Source: Abelmoschus esculentus (taxonomy: Eukaryota; Streptophyta; Magnoliopsida; Malvales; Malvaceae). From it: a stretch of 64,000 bases of DNA. Below, in pieces: positions 1-10,612 of this stretch. The stretch is taken from contig JAUCBN010000043.1 in assembly GCA_035048815.1 (NCBI GenBank), positions 1,763,501 to 1,827,500 of the forward strand, given 5' to 3'. The notes under the pieces are model-generated. The model searched no databases and was not told the DNA's origin. It worked only from the letters and a program-made list of their open reading frames with translations. Numbering within the stretch: the first letter of the stretch is position 1; the number at the start of each line of letters is the position of its first letter. Made by a program: the position numbers and the translations under genes.

Positions 1-1431
1 CCCAGGATAATGATTTATTTATGAATTTATTTTTTATTTTTAAATATTTATATTTTATTATTTTAAACTTTAAATCCTGAGTTCGACCGTAGATAACTAC
101 ACTTATAAAACATTTACAATTTTGTTGACCAATGAGAATAAAGAAACTTTTGCACGCATTTTGACTATAATTTTCAATTCTAACACATAATTATTAATAT
201 TTAGACTGTATAGCATGGGACATGTACGGTTGGACTCATTCAATTATGTGTTCCCATTTCTAATCAATTAAATGTCATGCCTTGGACTATAACTTGTCTC
301 TATTTTTTCGTATTATTTGGTTTATTAATTTTATGTGGTAGCTTGGACCGTCGGGCATTTAAATTTTTTATTTTTATTAATTTTATTTGGTGTGTGATTG
401 AGATTTAAGAGTTGTTGACTTGACTACGTTTTTTGCATTTATTTTGTTGCTTTTTTAATGTAAAAATCTAATGAAATAATGTTATTATTTAGACATTATT
501 GAGGAAATAAATTAGTTCCAGAAGCATGTTTGAGAGAGTGACAAATGTCTTATGTATTATTGATGAAATAATGTTAAGACAAAGGGAGGGATTTATTTAA
601 AACTTTTAAAAGTTTTGAGGTGTAAATTAAAATTTTAAAAATTAGATTTAAGATTTTTTTAAATTAAAAAATAATTAAAATTATTTTAAAAAATATTGAA
701 AATTTTGCTCGTTTAATTATGAACGAACATGAACAAAAGAGTTTGCTCGTTCATTTCTGTTCGTGAACGTTTGATAATCCGTTTATTTATATTCATTCGT
801 TTATGTTTGTTTATATTCGTTCGTTTATGTTTATTTAAATTTATTCACATATGTCTATGGGTGTGCCTAATCCGGTTAAACCAAACTAACCGACTAAACA
901 AAAATAAAATTGATTAATCTATTAGATAATTTTAGGTTTTAACTAATAATTAAAAGTTTTTTAAATATTAATTATCAATTAATTAACTGAATTAATCAAA
1001 CTAACCCAAAATATTAAATATTTAATATACTATATATGTTCATTTGTGTTCATTTATTCAGTTAAAATTAAACGAATAAAAATAAACACATTTTTTTTTT
1101 ATGTTCGTTCGATTATTTTACAACCTAGTTATATAATTTAATTGTTTATTTAATATATAATTAAGATGACAATTACATCGTATATTTAATAAGACATATA
1201 TGATTAAATTAATATATATAGTTATTATTGTGAGTATTTTTTATTTTACCCGCAATTTTTAACCTATATAACTTGAAGGATTGTGAAAAAAATAAATCAT
1301 ACTACGACAAAATAAATGGTTCAAACCTTTTTAATTTACTTTAATTTCCAAGTCAATACTAATAGATTCATTTTATAATATTTTTTCCAACACGAATATC
1401 ATTTAAATGTTGTGTTTGATATTATTTTATG

Positions 1432-1824
1432 GAAAAATTCTTGTAGATATTGTGAATGGGAAAATTTTCCTGAATATCGGCGTGGAAAATTCTTTTTTCG
1501 AAATATTATAAAATGAACAATGAATTTAAAGACGGGTCCAAGAGATACCGTCTTTGAACAGTGTTTTTGAGAAAATGCACATTGCGCACTGTCCTACCTC
1601 GTCTGTCAATGTCCGTTACGCGCATGTACAAAGTTGGATAAAGGTGAAGTCGGAGCCTAAAGGCTCCATCTTCCATCTAAAAATTCAAAACATTATTTAA
1701 AGACGGTGTCTTTTGAACCCGTCTTTAAATTCACTATTCATTTCACAATATTTTGAGAAATATTTTCCCACGTCAGTATTTAGGAAAATAATTTTCTCAT
1801 CCACAATATCCACAAGAATTTCCC
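1432..1824. mobile_element. Mutator-like MITE, 393 bp, with 9-bp target duplication
   Basis: The element begins GAAAAATTCTTGTAGATATT and its other end, read on the minus strand, is GGGAAATTCTTGTGGATATT. The inverted similarity continues inward for roughly 130 bp on each side, including a block containing AAAGACGGG and ACCGTCTTT. It is flanked on both sides by TATTTTATG (1423-1431 and 1825-1833), a 9-bp direct repeat as left by Mutator-like transposases. It carries no open frame, so it is non-autonomous. About 130 bp of unique DNA lies in the centre. Confidence 0.85.
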
Positions 1825-3764
1825 TATTTTATGCCTCGTCTCTTATTTTAAATAAAATAATATTAAAATTTAGTTAAATAAATTTTTAATAAATAACATA
1901 AATAAATAATATGATCGTACGGCCTCGTGGAAAGCCACGCCTAGCAACTAGCAATGTTGACTCACCTCGCCTTTTTCATTTCTCTTTCGAGAAAAGATTA
2001 TTAAGTGAATCTTGTTTATCATATTATCTATAATTTAAATAATTAAGATCGTTTATTTTTAAATAATCACCTAATAATTATTCACCCATTAATTATATGT
2101 AAAAAAAAATAATAACTCATTTAAAAAAATTAAAATAAACAGTGCTAATTGATTAAAACCATAAATGATAAGGTGAAGAGCTTCACCTTATAATTTTTCT
2201 TCCTCGAGGCCCCACAAATATCTATTTCTTTCTCCTATATGACATCAGCATTCGCACGCATCAAGCATGCAACTCTAAACACGTGTGACAGTCTTCAACT
2301 ATAATAATATGATAATTAACTTTCATAAATATTTTTTATATAAATATTTATTTTTTAAATGTAATTATATATTTTATACTAATAATTAAAATTTTTATTG
2401 AATTTAATTTTACGGTTTAATTGAACACCAACTCAATTTTAATTAAAATTTATTTATATTTTAGATATAATAGTATTTTCTGTCTTTCACGTTTTTACAC
2501 AAATAAAAACACTAAGACTCATTAATCAGATTTGAATAGAACTAAAAGTTTATTCAGAAATTATTTACCACTTCACCTATAATTATTTAATAATTTTTTA
2601 TTCATAAATAAATTAATTTATATAAAATATTTATTATTTTTACACTAATATATCATTTTTAGATTTAGTTACCAAACTAACACCCTTCTAAGATTATTTA
2701 TCAAAATAAAATTCATTTTTAATACATATGACAAAGGTGTGACGAAATGTACATGTTTTTCGTTTGTGGTACGATCCTTAAAAGGTATGGTTGACCAAAC
2801 ATTTTTTTTAGAAAATTTATTTTTTTAAAATAATATATTATTTTAAATATATAAATAATAATATTATAATCTAACACGTTGTATCAATTCATTAAAAAAT
2901 TATAAAAATATATGTTCTCACAATTCTTATTGAAAACCTTTCAGAAAAGTAAAATATACGAAAGAAAAGAGTTTTGAAATTATAATTTTAGTTAATTCGG
3001 GTTTAAATTCTTCTAATAACATTTTTTAAATATTACTTTATTTAATTATATTTTTTTATTGTAATAATAATATTTTAATTTAATTATGTAATAAGTATTT
3101 ATTTGTTTTCATTCTAAACATTTACATATGTAACACATTTTCAGTATTTTATATTAAAAATATTATTTCTATTAACTAAACGTATTTTCTAATTTAAAAA
3201 AATAAAACTAAAAATTATATTTTAAAATGAAAGTAAAAAAAATAAAATCAAATAAACTCTAATTTTTCATTATTGAATTATTAACGAAAACCACCGTTTC
3301 CACGGTCCACAGTAATATTGTTGTAAACCTGATATTAGTCAATACAGTGGGTAAGGGGGTCGGAGATTGTTTGCAAATTTAATGGTTTAATTATATTTTT
3401 GGTTATATTTTTAATTATTGATGATTTTAAATTGATTATGATTAATTTTTTTTCTATTATAAGAATATATAATTTATTATTTTTAATTAATAAGATTAAA
3501 CCTGGAATTTGTTTTAATTAATTTCTAAAATCTTTTTCAATTTTATAATTAGTATAATTTTAAATATATGCGTTTGGCCTTACATTCTTCAGGAATGAAA
3601 ATGTATTTAGGGTAAGTAAAATTAAATTAAATTTGATTTGAGATGAAAAATTACATAAATTTGATTTAATTTAAAAAATTTAAAATAAAAAATTGAATAA
3701 CTCAGAATTTTCAGTAATTAGAGTATTGATTTTTAAGTTTTAGTTAAGTCTCTTAATTTTAGCA

Positions 3765-3912
3765 CGAACCATCTAACCTCATCAGTTAAAAGAATTGTTC
3801 CTAGAGGTCTCGGGTTCGAGTACCAGTATTGACAGCACAATGATTAAATAATCAGTCCAATGGTCCAGAGTATATACTCTAGAACAGATACTACTGTAAT
3901 TACTGTAAGTAA
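3765..3912 (+). repeat. SINE-like dispersed repeat, copy 1
   Basis: Contains a tRNA B-box-like block (GGTCTCGGGTTCGAGTACC) preceded about 30 bp upstream by a degenerate A-box-like stretch, and ends in ACTGTAATTACTGTA. A related arrangement is found at about 19303-19450 and, on the minus strand, at about 24000-24115. The assignment to a tRNA-derived SINE family is inferred from the promoter-like boxes and the shared 3' end; boundaries are approximate. Confidence 0.4.
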
Positions 3913-4136
3913 AATTAAAAAAAAATTAATTTTAATATAATAAATAATTATATTTAAATTTATATTAAAATTTGATAGATTAAATCAACTTTAATAATTA
4001 ATATTTTAACTCAAATAACTCAACATTTTTAAACAAATGAAGGCTAAAAATACTAATAAATTAATGATTTTTGTTGTACCTTCAAAGTACTTATCCGTAC
4101 CTCCTCCTCTGTCTCTCTCCATCAATTCCTCTGCTT

Positions 4137-4142
4137 TATATA
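4137..4142 (+). promoter_or_regulatory. TATA box of the SAUR gene
   Basis: TATATA lies 74 bp before the chosen ATG and is followed by a pyrimidine-rich leader, the usual layout of a plant core promoter. Its position also argues that the longer upstream in-frame ATG at 4037 is not used. Confidence 0.6.
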
Positions 4143-4210
4143 TTCCCAGTCTCTTCTCCCTTTATCTCTCATTCTTTCCCTCCAAACAATCAGACTCATT
4201 GAGTACCCAA

Positions 4211-4645
4211 ATGAAGCAACTCATACGCCGTCTCACCGGCGTTGCCGACACTTCCCCGAAGTACAGCCTTCTCCGTTCCGACGACATCTTCTCGCGCCAT
4301 CGCACAGCGGTCATCCGCAGGGCAGAATCTTTCGGCAAGGCAGTTGCTTCGTTGAAAAAGAATTCGCGCCGGCCGGTACCTGAGGGACATGTGCCGGTCT
4401 ACGTCGGGGAAGAGATGAAGCGGTTCGTGGTGAACGCGGAGTTCCTGAACCACCCTGTTTTCGTTAGCTTACTCAACAAGTCGGCCCAAGAGTATGGGTA
4501 TGAGCAGAAAGGGGTGCTGCATATTCCGTGTCACGTGCTGGTTTTCGAACGGGTTATGGAAGCGGTGAGGCTCGGGGCAGAGTCACGTGACATCCAGGAG
4601 GATCTTCTCCGTTCTTTCTCCGACGAATGTGTTTTGGATTCGTAG
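4211..4645 (+). CDS. SAUR family auxin-responsive protein (SAUR71/72-like)
   Basis: Single-exon, 144-residue small auxin up RNA protein. The N-terminus MKQLIRRLTGVAD is the type seen in SAUR71/72. The central SAUR domain has PEGHVPVYVGEEMKRFVV, the following HPVFVSLLNKSAQEYGYEQ helix region, and the GVLHIPCHV strand. Family knowledge: SAURs of this kind inhibit PP2C-D phosphatases, thereby activating plasma-membrane H+-ATPases and promoting acid growth; some respond to auxin or other hormones. The frame is open upstream to 4037, but the TATA box and the family N-terminus favour the ATG at 4211. Absence of introns is typical. The gene is notably GC-richer than its flanks. Confidence 0.9.
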   Translation: MKQLIRRLTGVADTSPKYSLLRSDDIFSRHRTAVIRRAESFGKAVASLKKNSRRPVPEGHVPVYVGEEMKRFVVNAEFLNHPVFVSLLNKSAQEYGYEQKGVLHIPCHVLVFERVMEAVRLGAESRDIQEDLLRSFSDECVLDS

Positions 4646-7449
4646 GAGAGTAGAAAGAACAGAACGACGCCGTTTTGCTTTTTGGATTTTCTTTAATTTC
4701 TGTGTAAATATACAAACTTGAGGGAAAGTTAATCAAAATCTGGGTTTTTTCCCTCTCGTAGTTCTTAGCACCATGTAAAGATGATTGAAATTGAATTCAA
4801 ATGGAGGATTGCAGTTGTTATTTTCTTCTCAGATTCAATTTTCGTTTTCCTAATTATAAAAATAATTTGAATTAATCACGGTGGAACCGATGTCGGACAA
4901 GGGGAAGTTTGAGATTCCCACAGCTGTCATTCCAGAATGAAGCGGCTTTTAAATGCTTCGGATACTCTGGTTTCCAAGAAAACCGAAGCTCGCAACCAAG
5001 ATTTTTTTTCTTGGAATCTCGGGAAAATCCAAAATTGCCGCAATTTGACTTGTTTTCTTATTGAATTTTCTTGGCACCTAAACAAAGGGACTGAGTTGAA
5101 GACTGAGTGGAACAGGGAGTGTGTTTTGGGGCAGATCTGTATAATTTGACCGAACATTCGGTAATGGGAAAAAGGGTATTTCGGGAAAGTTAAAATTTCG
5201 GAAAGGGTCGTGAATAATAAAGTGTCGGGATTTCCGTCTATTGTCGTCTTGGATTACTTTTTCCGTCGGTTACGTCTTCAAACCGCCGCTAAATCAGATG
5301 TTTTTGTCGGATAAGTGTTTCTTTAATTCAAATGGTACATGGCATTTCAAACAAAACAATATAAAACAGAACGATACAGAATACAGAAAAGCAACAACCG
5401 TTGTCGGGGAAGAAAGCGGCCAACCGAGATGGGGAACAAAACACCGACCAAACAAAATCGGAAGCAAACACAAAGGAGCACGAAAATAAAAGAGCCATTA
5501 CTGTATGTTCTTTCTGAAGCTCATCGGAGCGTCTCGACGGTGATCGAAAATAAAGAGATCACGAGGATCGAGAGGTGAAAAAACACAGGTCGGATAAGTG
5601 TTTATGAGACAACCTGAAACTGAAAGTAAACAAGGAATCTTTGTTATTACAACTGTGTTGAGTAAAAAATATGGATAATATGTTCCTTTTAACATTTTAA
5701 ATTTTTTAGATAGAGTCGTAAAATAAAGTTATTTTACAAGATAAAATATAAAATTTAAAAGATAACGTTAATATAAAAAATTAAAAATCGAAATTAATCA
5801 AACTAAAAATCGATGATTAATAAAACAATTTATCGAATTAAACCTAATTCGACCCGAATACACCCCTACTATCAAGTGGACAATGTTTGAAAGCACAAAA
5901 TTTAAGCATGTCATTGCATATAAAGTAACACAAATCCGAATCTTTTAAAGAGAATAATATTTTTTTTACTTCAGATTATTTTTTAAGTTTAAGACAATTT
6001 GTTGCTGAATGAATTTCTACCGGCCAAATAAATTCTACCATACCAATGTGATGAAAAGTATAGTTTTCACGTGCAATGTGCTCCATTAGCAATTAAATAA
6101 TAAAGTTATTAAATTATTGTAATCAAATTAATAATCAAACTTTGAGAAGTCAGACCAGAATCTATGTTGCAGACTAAAGGGTACAATTTTTAGTTGGTTT
6201 TTTTCTGTTTTCTAGAGTCCCCTGTAGAACTGATTGAAGGAAATGGCGCCTGAGTTGATGAAAGGAAACCCGTGACCGCACAAGGTTGAGACTTAAATCC
6301 TATATGGCCTATGGGCTTAATCTATTGAACCTTCAAATCTTGCGCCCGATAAGAATCTGACACAGGATTTTTTTTTATTATACTAAAAAAAATGTAATTT
6401 ATAATTTTGTTTTAAAAAAAATCAAATCTTTAACACTAAAAATTATAAATTCTTTAGATTGTTGTCTCTATCATCCTCGTTGGATAATATTATTATCGTT
6501 AGAGATAATTATTTATTTCTCTCAATCACCTAGTAATCATCGGTAAATTATTAATTTGATATTGTTCGATTAAAATCATTTGTGTATGTTGTCCGATTGA
6601 TAGTGATCGAAAAAATAAATGACAGTCTCTGATGACGATAATAGTGATATCGAGTGACGACAATTACACTAATTTAAAGAGTTTGTGATTTTTTTGGGTT
6701 TAGGGATTTGAATTTTCTTTAAAGAATTTTAAGTATTTTTTAAAATATATATTTATTTTTTAAATAATAAAAAAATACGTCACGTTTTTATTGAGTATGA
6801 TTTTAAACGATTGGTACTTAAAATTATAATAATTGAACTTATTTTAAAAGAATTTAAACATCTTAAAATCAATAAAAGTATAATTTAAATATTTACTTTG
6901 TATTCAGCCTATTGATTAAAGCATAAAGTTGCCTTCTTTGTTGTAGCTTGGGTAGGATCAACACTTGGATGTTTTTGAATTTAATATTTAATCTTGATTA
7001 ATTTAGATTATATATTATAAAAATTCATCATAAAAATATTTTTTATTTAATTATTTTATTTACAATACTAATACTTAAAATTTTAACTTTATTTAAGGTG
7101 GAGATAAGTTTCTAGACTCAACATTCTATGGTCCAGAACTAGATGAACGTTTCTAGAGGAAATCACTGAGAAAAGAAGTCTATCATTTACCATGGAAACT
7201 ACTAGAAAAGCACCACACGCTTGTTCTGGGCCATGGGGTATGGGGTAGGTTGCCTTGCACATACACACTTACAACCTAGGAAACAACTAATCTCATAAAT
7301 TATAGGTTCTAGAACATGCCTTTCATTGGACTGTGTCGACTTATGACAAAGAAACACCATTTTCATTGTGCTTGTTTATGCCATACAGATGTCAAGTTCA
7401 TAGATCACACCACCAACCAACTTACAATTCCAAACAGTCCCTAAGCCAC
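4646..7449. other. Intergenic region between SAUR and XTH
   Basis: Short mirrored open frames on both strands around 4930-5580 have no family resemblance and look like chance frames in a less AT-rich patch that probably includes the SAUR 3' UTR. The region also holds a foldback element (about 6415-6722) and small CCCGA-type repeat fragments near 5760-5870. No other gene is supported. Confidence 0.6.
6415..6722. mobile_element. Foldback (long inverted repeat) element, about 300 bp
   Basis: The left half reads ATCAAATCTTTAACAC...ATTATTATCGTTAGAGATA...CAATCACCTAGTAATCATCGG; the right half, on the minus strand, gives ATTCAAATCCCTAAACC...CACTATTATCGTCATCAGAGA...GATCACTATCAATCGG. The two arms are imperfect complements over roughly 130 bp each with a short spacer near 6560-6590. 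No clear target-site duplication was found, so the transposon class is open and the limits approximate. Confidence 0.55.
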
Positions 7450-7457
7450 TATAAATA
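7450..7457 (+). promoter_or_regulatory. TATA box of the XTH gene
   Basis: TATAAATA lies 70 bp before the ATG of the XTH gene, a normal spacing for a plant core promoter with a short leader. Confidence 0.65.
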
Positions 7458-7519
7458 ACCACAACCTCAAAGCTTTCAGAACTGTAACATTTCATACGTA
7501 CACCATCAAACGAGTGTCA

Positions 7520-8590
7520 ATGGACATGGTTTCCACTCTTCCGAATGCTCTACAAGTGCTCCTCGTTGCTTCTGTCGTGGTTCAAACGGTAATGGTTGCT
7601 TCTGCAGGAAACTTTAACCAGGATGTTGATGTCACATGGGGAGATGGTCGGGGAAAAATTATCAACAACGGCCACCTTCTTGCTCTATCCCTCGATAAAG
7701 CCTCCGGTTCCGGCTTCCAATCAAAGAACGAATTTATGTACGGGAAGTTCGACATGCAACTGAAACTCGTGCCGGGAAACTCTGCAGGGACAGTCACTGC
7801 CTACTACGTAAGATATTTGATGTACATCTAATTATCTTCTCCATTCAAAAGTTTTTGTTTATTACAGTCTACAGAACACAGGCAATTATGTTCTTGTCTG
7901 GTGCAGTTAAAATCACAAGGAATGTCTTGGGATGAGATTGATTTTGAGTTCTTGGGGAACCTAAGTGGTGAACCGTACATCGTTCATACTAATGTTTACA
8001 CCAAAGGCAAAGGTGACAGAGAGCAGCAATTCTACCTGTGGTTCGACCCGACAGCTGATTTTCACACGTACTCGATTCTCTGGAATCCCGGACATGTTAT
8101 GTAAGTATATAGAAATGATCAACATGCATCTTTCTCAACATTGAGCAATAAATCCAATTGTTTTTGCTTCAGTTTCTATGTAGATGGTAGACCGATTAGG
8201 GAGTTCAAAAACCTGGAACAAGCTGGTGTTCCGTACCCTAAAAACCAAGCAATGAGAATGTATTGTAGCCTCTGGAATGCAGATGATTGGGCCACGAGAG
8301 GAGGTCGAGTGAAGACTGATTGGAGCCAGGCGCCTTTCACAGCTTCTTTCAGGAACTTCACTGTGAATGCTTGTGTCTGGTCTAATGGCGTCTCTTCCAG
8401 TTCCTGCCCTTCGTCTTCGTCTTCGTCTTCGAGCAGTGCCTGGTTTTCACAGGAGCTGGATTCTTCTAGCCAGAAAGTGCTGAAATGGGTGCAGAAGAAT
8501 TACATGGTTTACAATTATTGCCAAGACGCTAAACGATTCCCTCAGGGTCTACCTGTTGAATGCACTCTCAGAAACATGAAACAGAATTAA
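7520..8590 (+). CDS. Xyloglucan endotransglucosylase/hydrolase (XTH), 3 exons
   Basis: Exons 7520-7807, 7907-8100 and 8173-8590 join in phase to 299 residues, the usual XTH length. A hydrophobic signal peptide covers about residues 1-29, so the enzyme is secreted to the cell wall, where it cuts and rejoins xyloglucan. The GH16 active site WDEIDFEFLG is intact (nucleophile and acid-base Glu present), followed by an N-glycosylation site (NLS). The XTH C-terminal domain with paired Cys and the closing YNYCQDAKRFPQGLP motif is present. It resembles the TCH4/XTH22-25 group. Odd: a serine-rich run (SSSSCPSSSSSSSSS) in the loop after VNACVWSNG, encoded by TCTTCG repeats. An ATG two codons downstream (7526) is an alternative start. 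Confidence 0.93.
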
Positions 8591-8768
8591 GACATTATAC
8601 ATGTACTTTCCAATTTCCATGAGATTGTAATATAGTAATTCTTTAGAAAACCAACGACAATGTCAAATCGACTCATCTTTGTATGATGATTTAATAAATA
8701 TTAAATCTAAAATTATTGCAGGTTTCAGTTATGTTGGTTTAGTGCCAAGACATAGTAATAATGCTGAT

Positions 8769-9030
8769 GGAAAATTCTACAACGGGATCGAACACCGCTG
8801 AATACCACTAATATTGAACATTGTTAAACATCATTAAATTAATTAACAAAAATTTAAAATCTCAAGGACTATGTATATAATTAATAAAAGTGTGATAAAC
8901 TCAACATATTATTAATAATTATATGATTAGTCCTTTAGATTTTATTCTTTATAAATTAATTTAATAATGTTCAACGGTGTTCAACATTAACGATGTTTAG
9001 CGGTATTCGACGCTTGTTGTAGACTCATCC
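8769..9030 (-). mobile_element. MULE-type MITE family A, copy 1 (262 bp)
   Basis: Ends are GGAAAATTCTACAACGG on the left and, on the minus strand, GGATGAGTCTACAACAAGCG on the right; the arms continue with repeated TTGAACA and ATTAAATTAATT blocks. The 10-bp sequence TAATGCTGAT is directly repeated at 8759-8768 and 9031-9040. A second copy in the opposite orientation lies at 16024-16260. No open frame, so it is non-autonomous. Confidence 0.85.
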
Positions 9031-9102
9031 TAATGCTGATAGATCTAAATATTAACTGGTTAATAAAATATTACATTGACATGTTATTAGATATTGCCAC
9101 AT

Positions 9103-9570
9103 ACTCTTCACTAAAATTATTTATCCTTTTTATACCCTTTGTTAAAAAATTTTAAAAAATTAAATTTTAAATTATAATTTGATTTTTTTATATCCACACT
9201 CTAAATCTTACCCCTTAAAAAATATATCATACCCCTAATTTCTTAAACTCTAACCAAAACCCTTAACCTTAAATCCTAAATCTTAAGCCTACTAATTTAA
9301 AGTGGAGGTACGATTAAAAGGCAAACGATTTGTACCCTTAATCGTGCTTTTTTTATGTACCTGTTAAAAAATCTTAAAAAATTAAATTTTAAATCATAAC
9401 CTTAATTTTCTATATCCTAAACTCTAAACCCTACACCTTAAAATACTCACCCACCCGTAATTCCTTAATCCTAACTACAACTCCTAAATTTAACCCTAAA
9501 TCTACTAATTCAAAGTAGGACATAAAAAGAGATAGGATTAGAACCATACAATTTACACCCTTCATTAATT
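9103..9570. repeat. Dispersed AACCCTAAA-rich repeat, two adjacent copies
   Basis: Two successive diverged units share TTAAAAAATTAAATTTTAAA, then TATATCC..ACTCTAAA, CTTACCC/CTCACCC, ACCTTAAA and CTAAATC blocks. Related units occur near 19655-19775, 22980-23110 and 50030-50250. The motif looks like degraded telomere-type repeats, but the shared non-telomeric blocks indicate one dispersed repeat family. Boundaries are approximate. Confidence 0.5.
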
Positions 9571-9600
9571 ATACTTTCCTTTTTAGAAATGATAATAAAC

Positions 9601-9770
9601 TGGTTTGGGCTTTTAAAAAAATACTTGACCCATTGGGAAATAGACCTTAATGTCTAAAAACACTTCAAAAATATATTAAATAGTTTGGGCTTTTAAAAAA
9701 TACTTGGCCCAATGCAAAATAAACTTTAATGTCCGAAAACACTTTAAAAATATTTTTTTAATAGTTTAAA
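9601..9770. repeat. Two-unit tandem duplication (about 80 bp unit)
   Basis: The sequence TTTGGGCTTTTAAAAAA.TACTTG.CCCA followed by TTAATGT and AAAACACTT.AAAAATAT occurs twice in succession, at about 9603-9680 and 9683-9760, with scattered differences. Nothing else is seen in it. Confidence 0.6.
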
Positions 9771-10612
9771 GGTGATTATAAAACGATAAAAATTAACGCT
9801 TGAGACATAACCCTAAAGTATATGGAAATAAGACTCACAAATTAGATTAATTTAGTATATTTTAATTTGATTAAATCGAACGCTTATTACTAAAGACATA
9901 ATATAATATAACAATTAGTTTATTAGGATAAAATGTTATATTTTTAAAAAAAATCATTTATTTAAATTTTGATATTATAAATATAAATCGAAAATATCAC
10001 TTCTAAAATAAATGTATGTAATATTCAATCTATATTAATTAAATAACAAATCAGATATTAATAATTAATTATATAAAAAGTACGAACCTTAATAAAATTA
10101 TCGTATAAGAAATTGGTACAACTATAAATTTTTTTAGGAAAATCAGATATTAATTAAAAACCTAGGGATTGACAATGTGAACTAAACACGAAACGAAAGG
10201 TAGGTAGAAAGACATTAAAGTCCATGATAACATTAATTGGTCATTTATTAGGGTTAGGTAATATTAATGAATTGGACTTTAATTACCTTTATAAAACACA
10301 TTATTTGACAAAGTTTAGGTGAAGGCAGTTTTCACACATTTATAGGACACAACAAGATTTTATTGGGTTTTATTTTTATATTTAATTTTAAAATTTATTG
10401 ATTATTGAAGAGAATAAATAGATGATCAGTTATCTATTTACTCTCATCAATTTGGTGATTTAAAAAATTATGAAGTTAAATAAATTTTATATGATATAAA
10501 CGTATCTTAACTTAAAAATATGTAATATATTGATATTCTAGTGCATTTACGTCATTTACAAAACTATAGTGAAGCATTGGATCTCAAAGTTAGATTAACT
10601 TAAAATTTACTC

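Larger units (their letters stand above)
1..4136. other. AT-rich intergenic region, no gene seen
   Basis: No reading frame with family-like content on either strand. The short open frames near 730-917 are low-complexity repeats of TTCGTTTATG type. The stretch holds one clear MITE (1432-1824), one SINE-like element near its right end, and degenerate AT-rich DNA. Nothing else is supported. Confidence 0.7.
8591..10612. other. Intergenic region rich in repeats
   Basis: Between the convergent XTH and CFL1-like genes. Contains a MULE-type MITE (8769-9030), a dispersed AACCCTAAA-type repeat (9103-9570), a diverged tandem duplication (9601-9770) and a small palindrome near 10400-10445 (GAGAATAAATAGAT facing ATCTATTTACTCTC). 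No coding potential noted. Confidence 0.6.
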
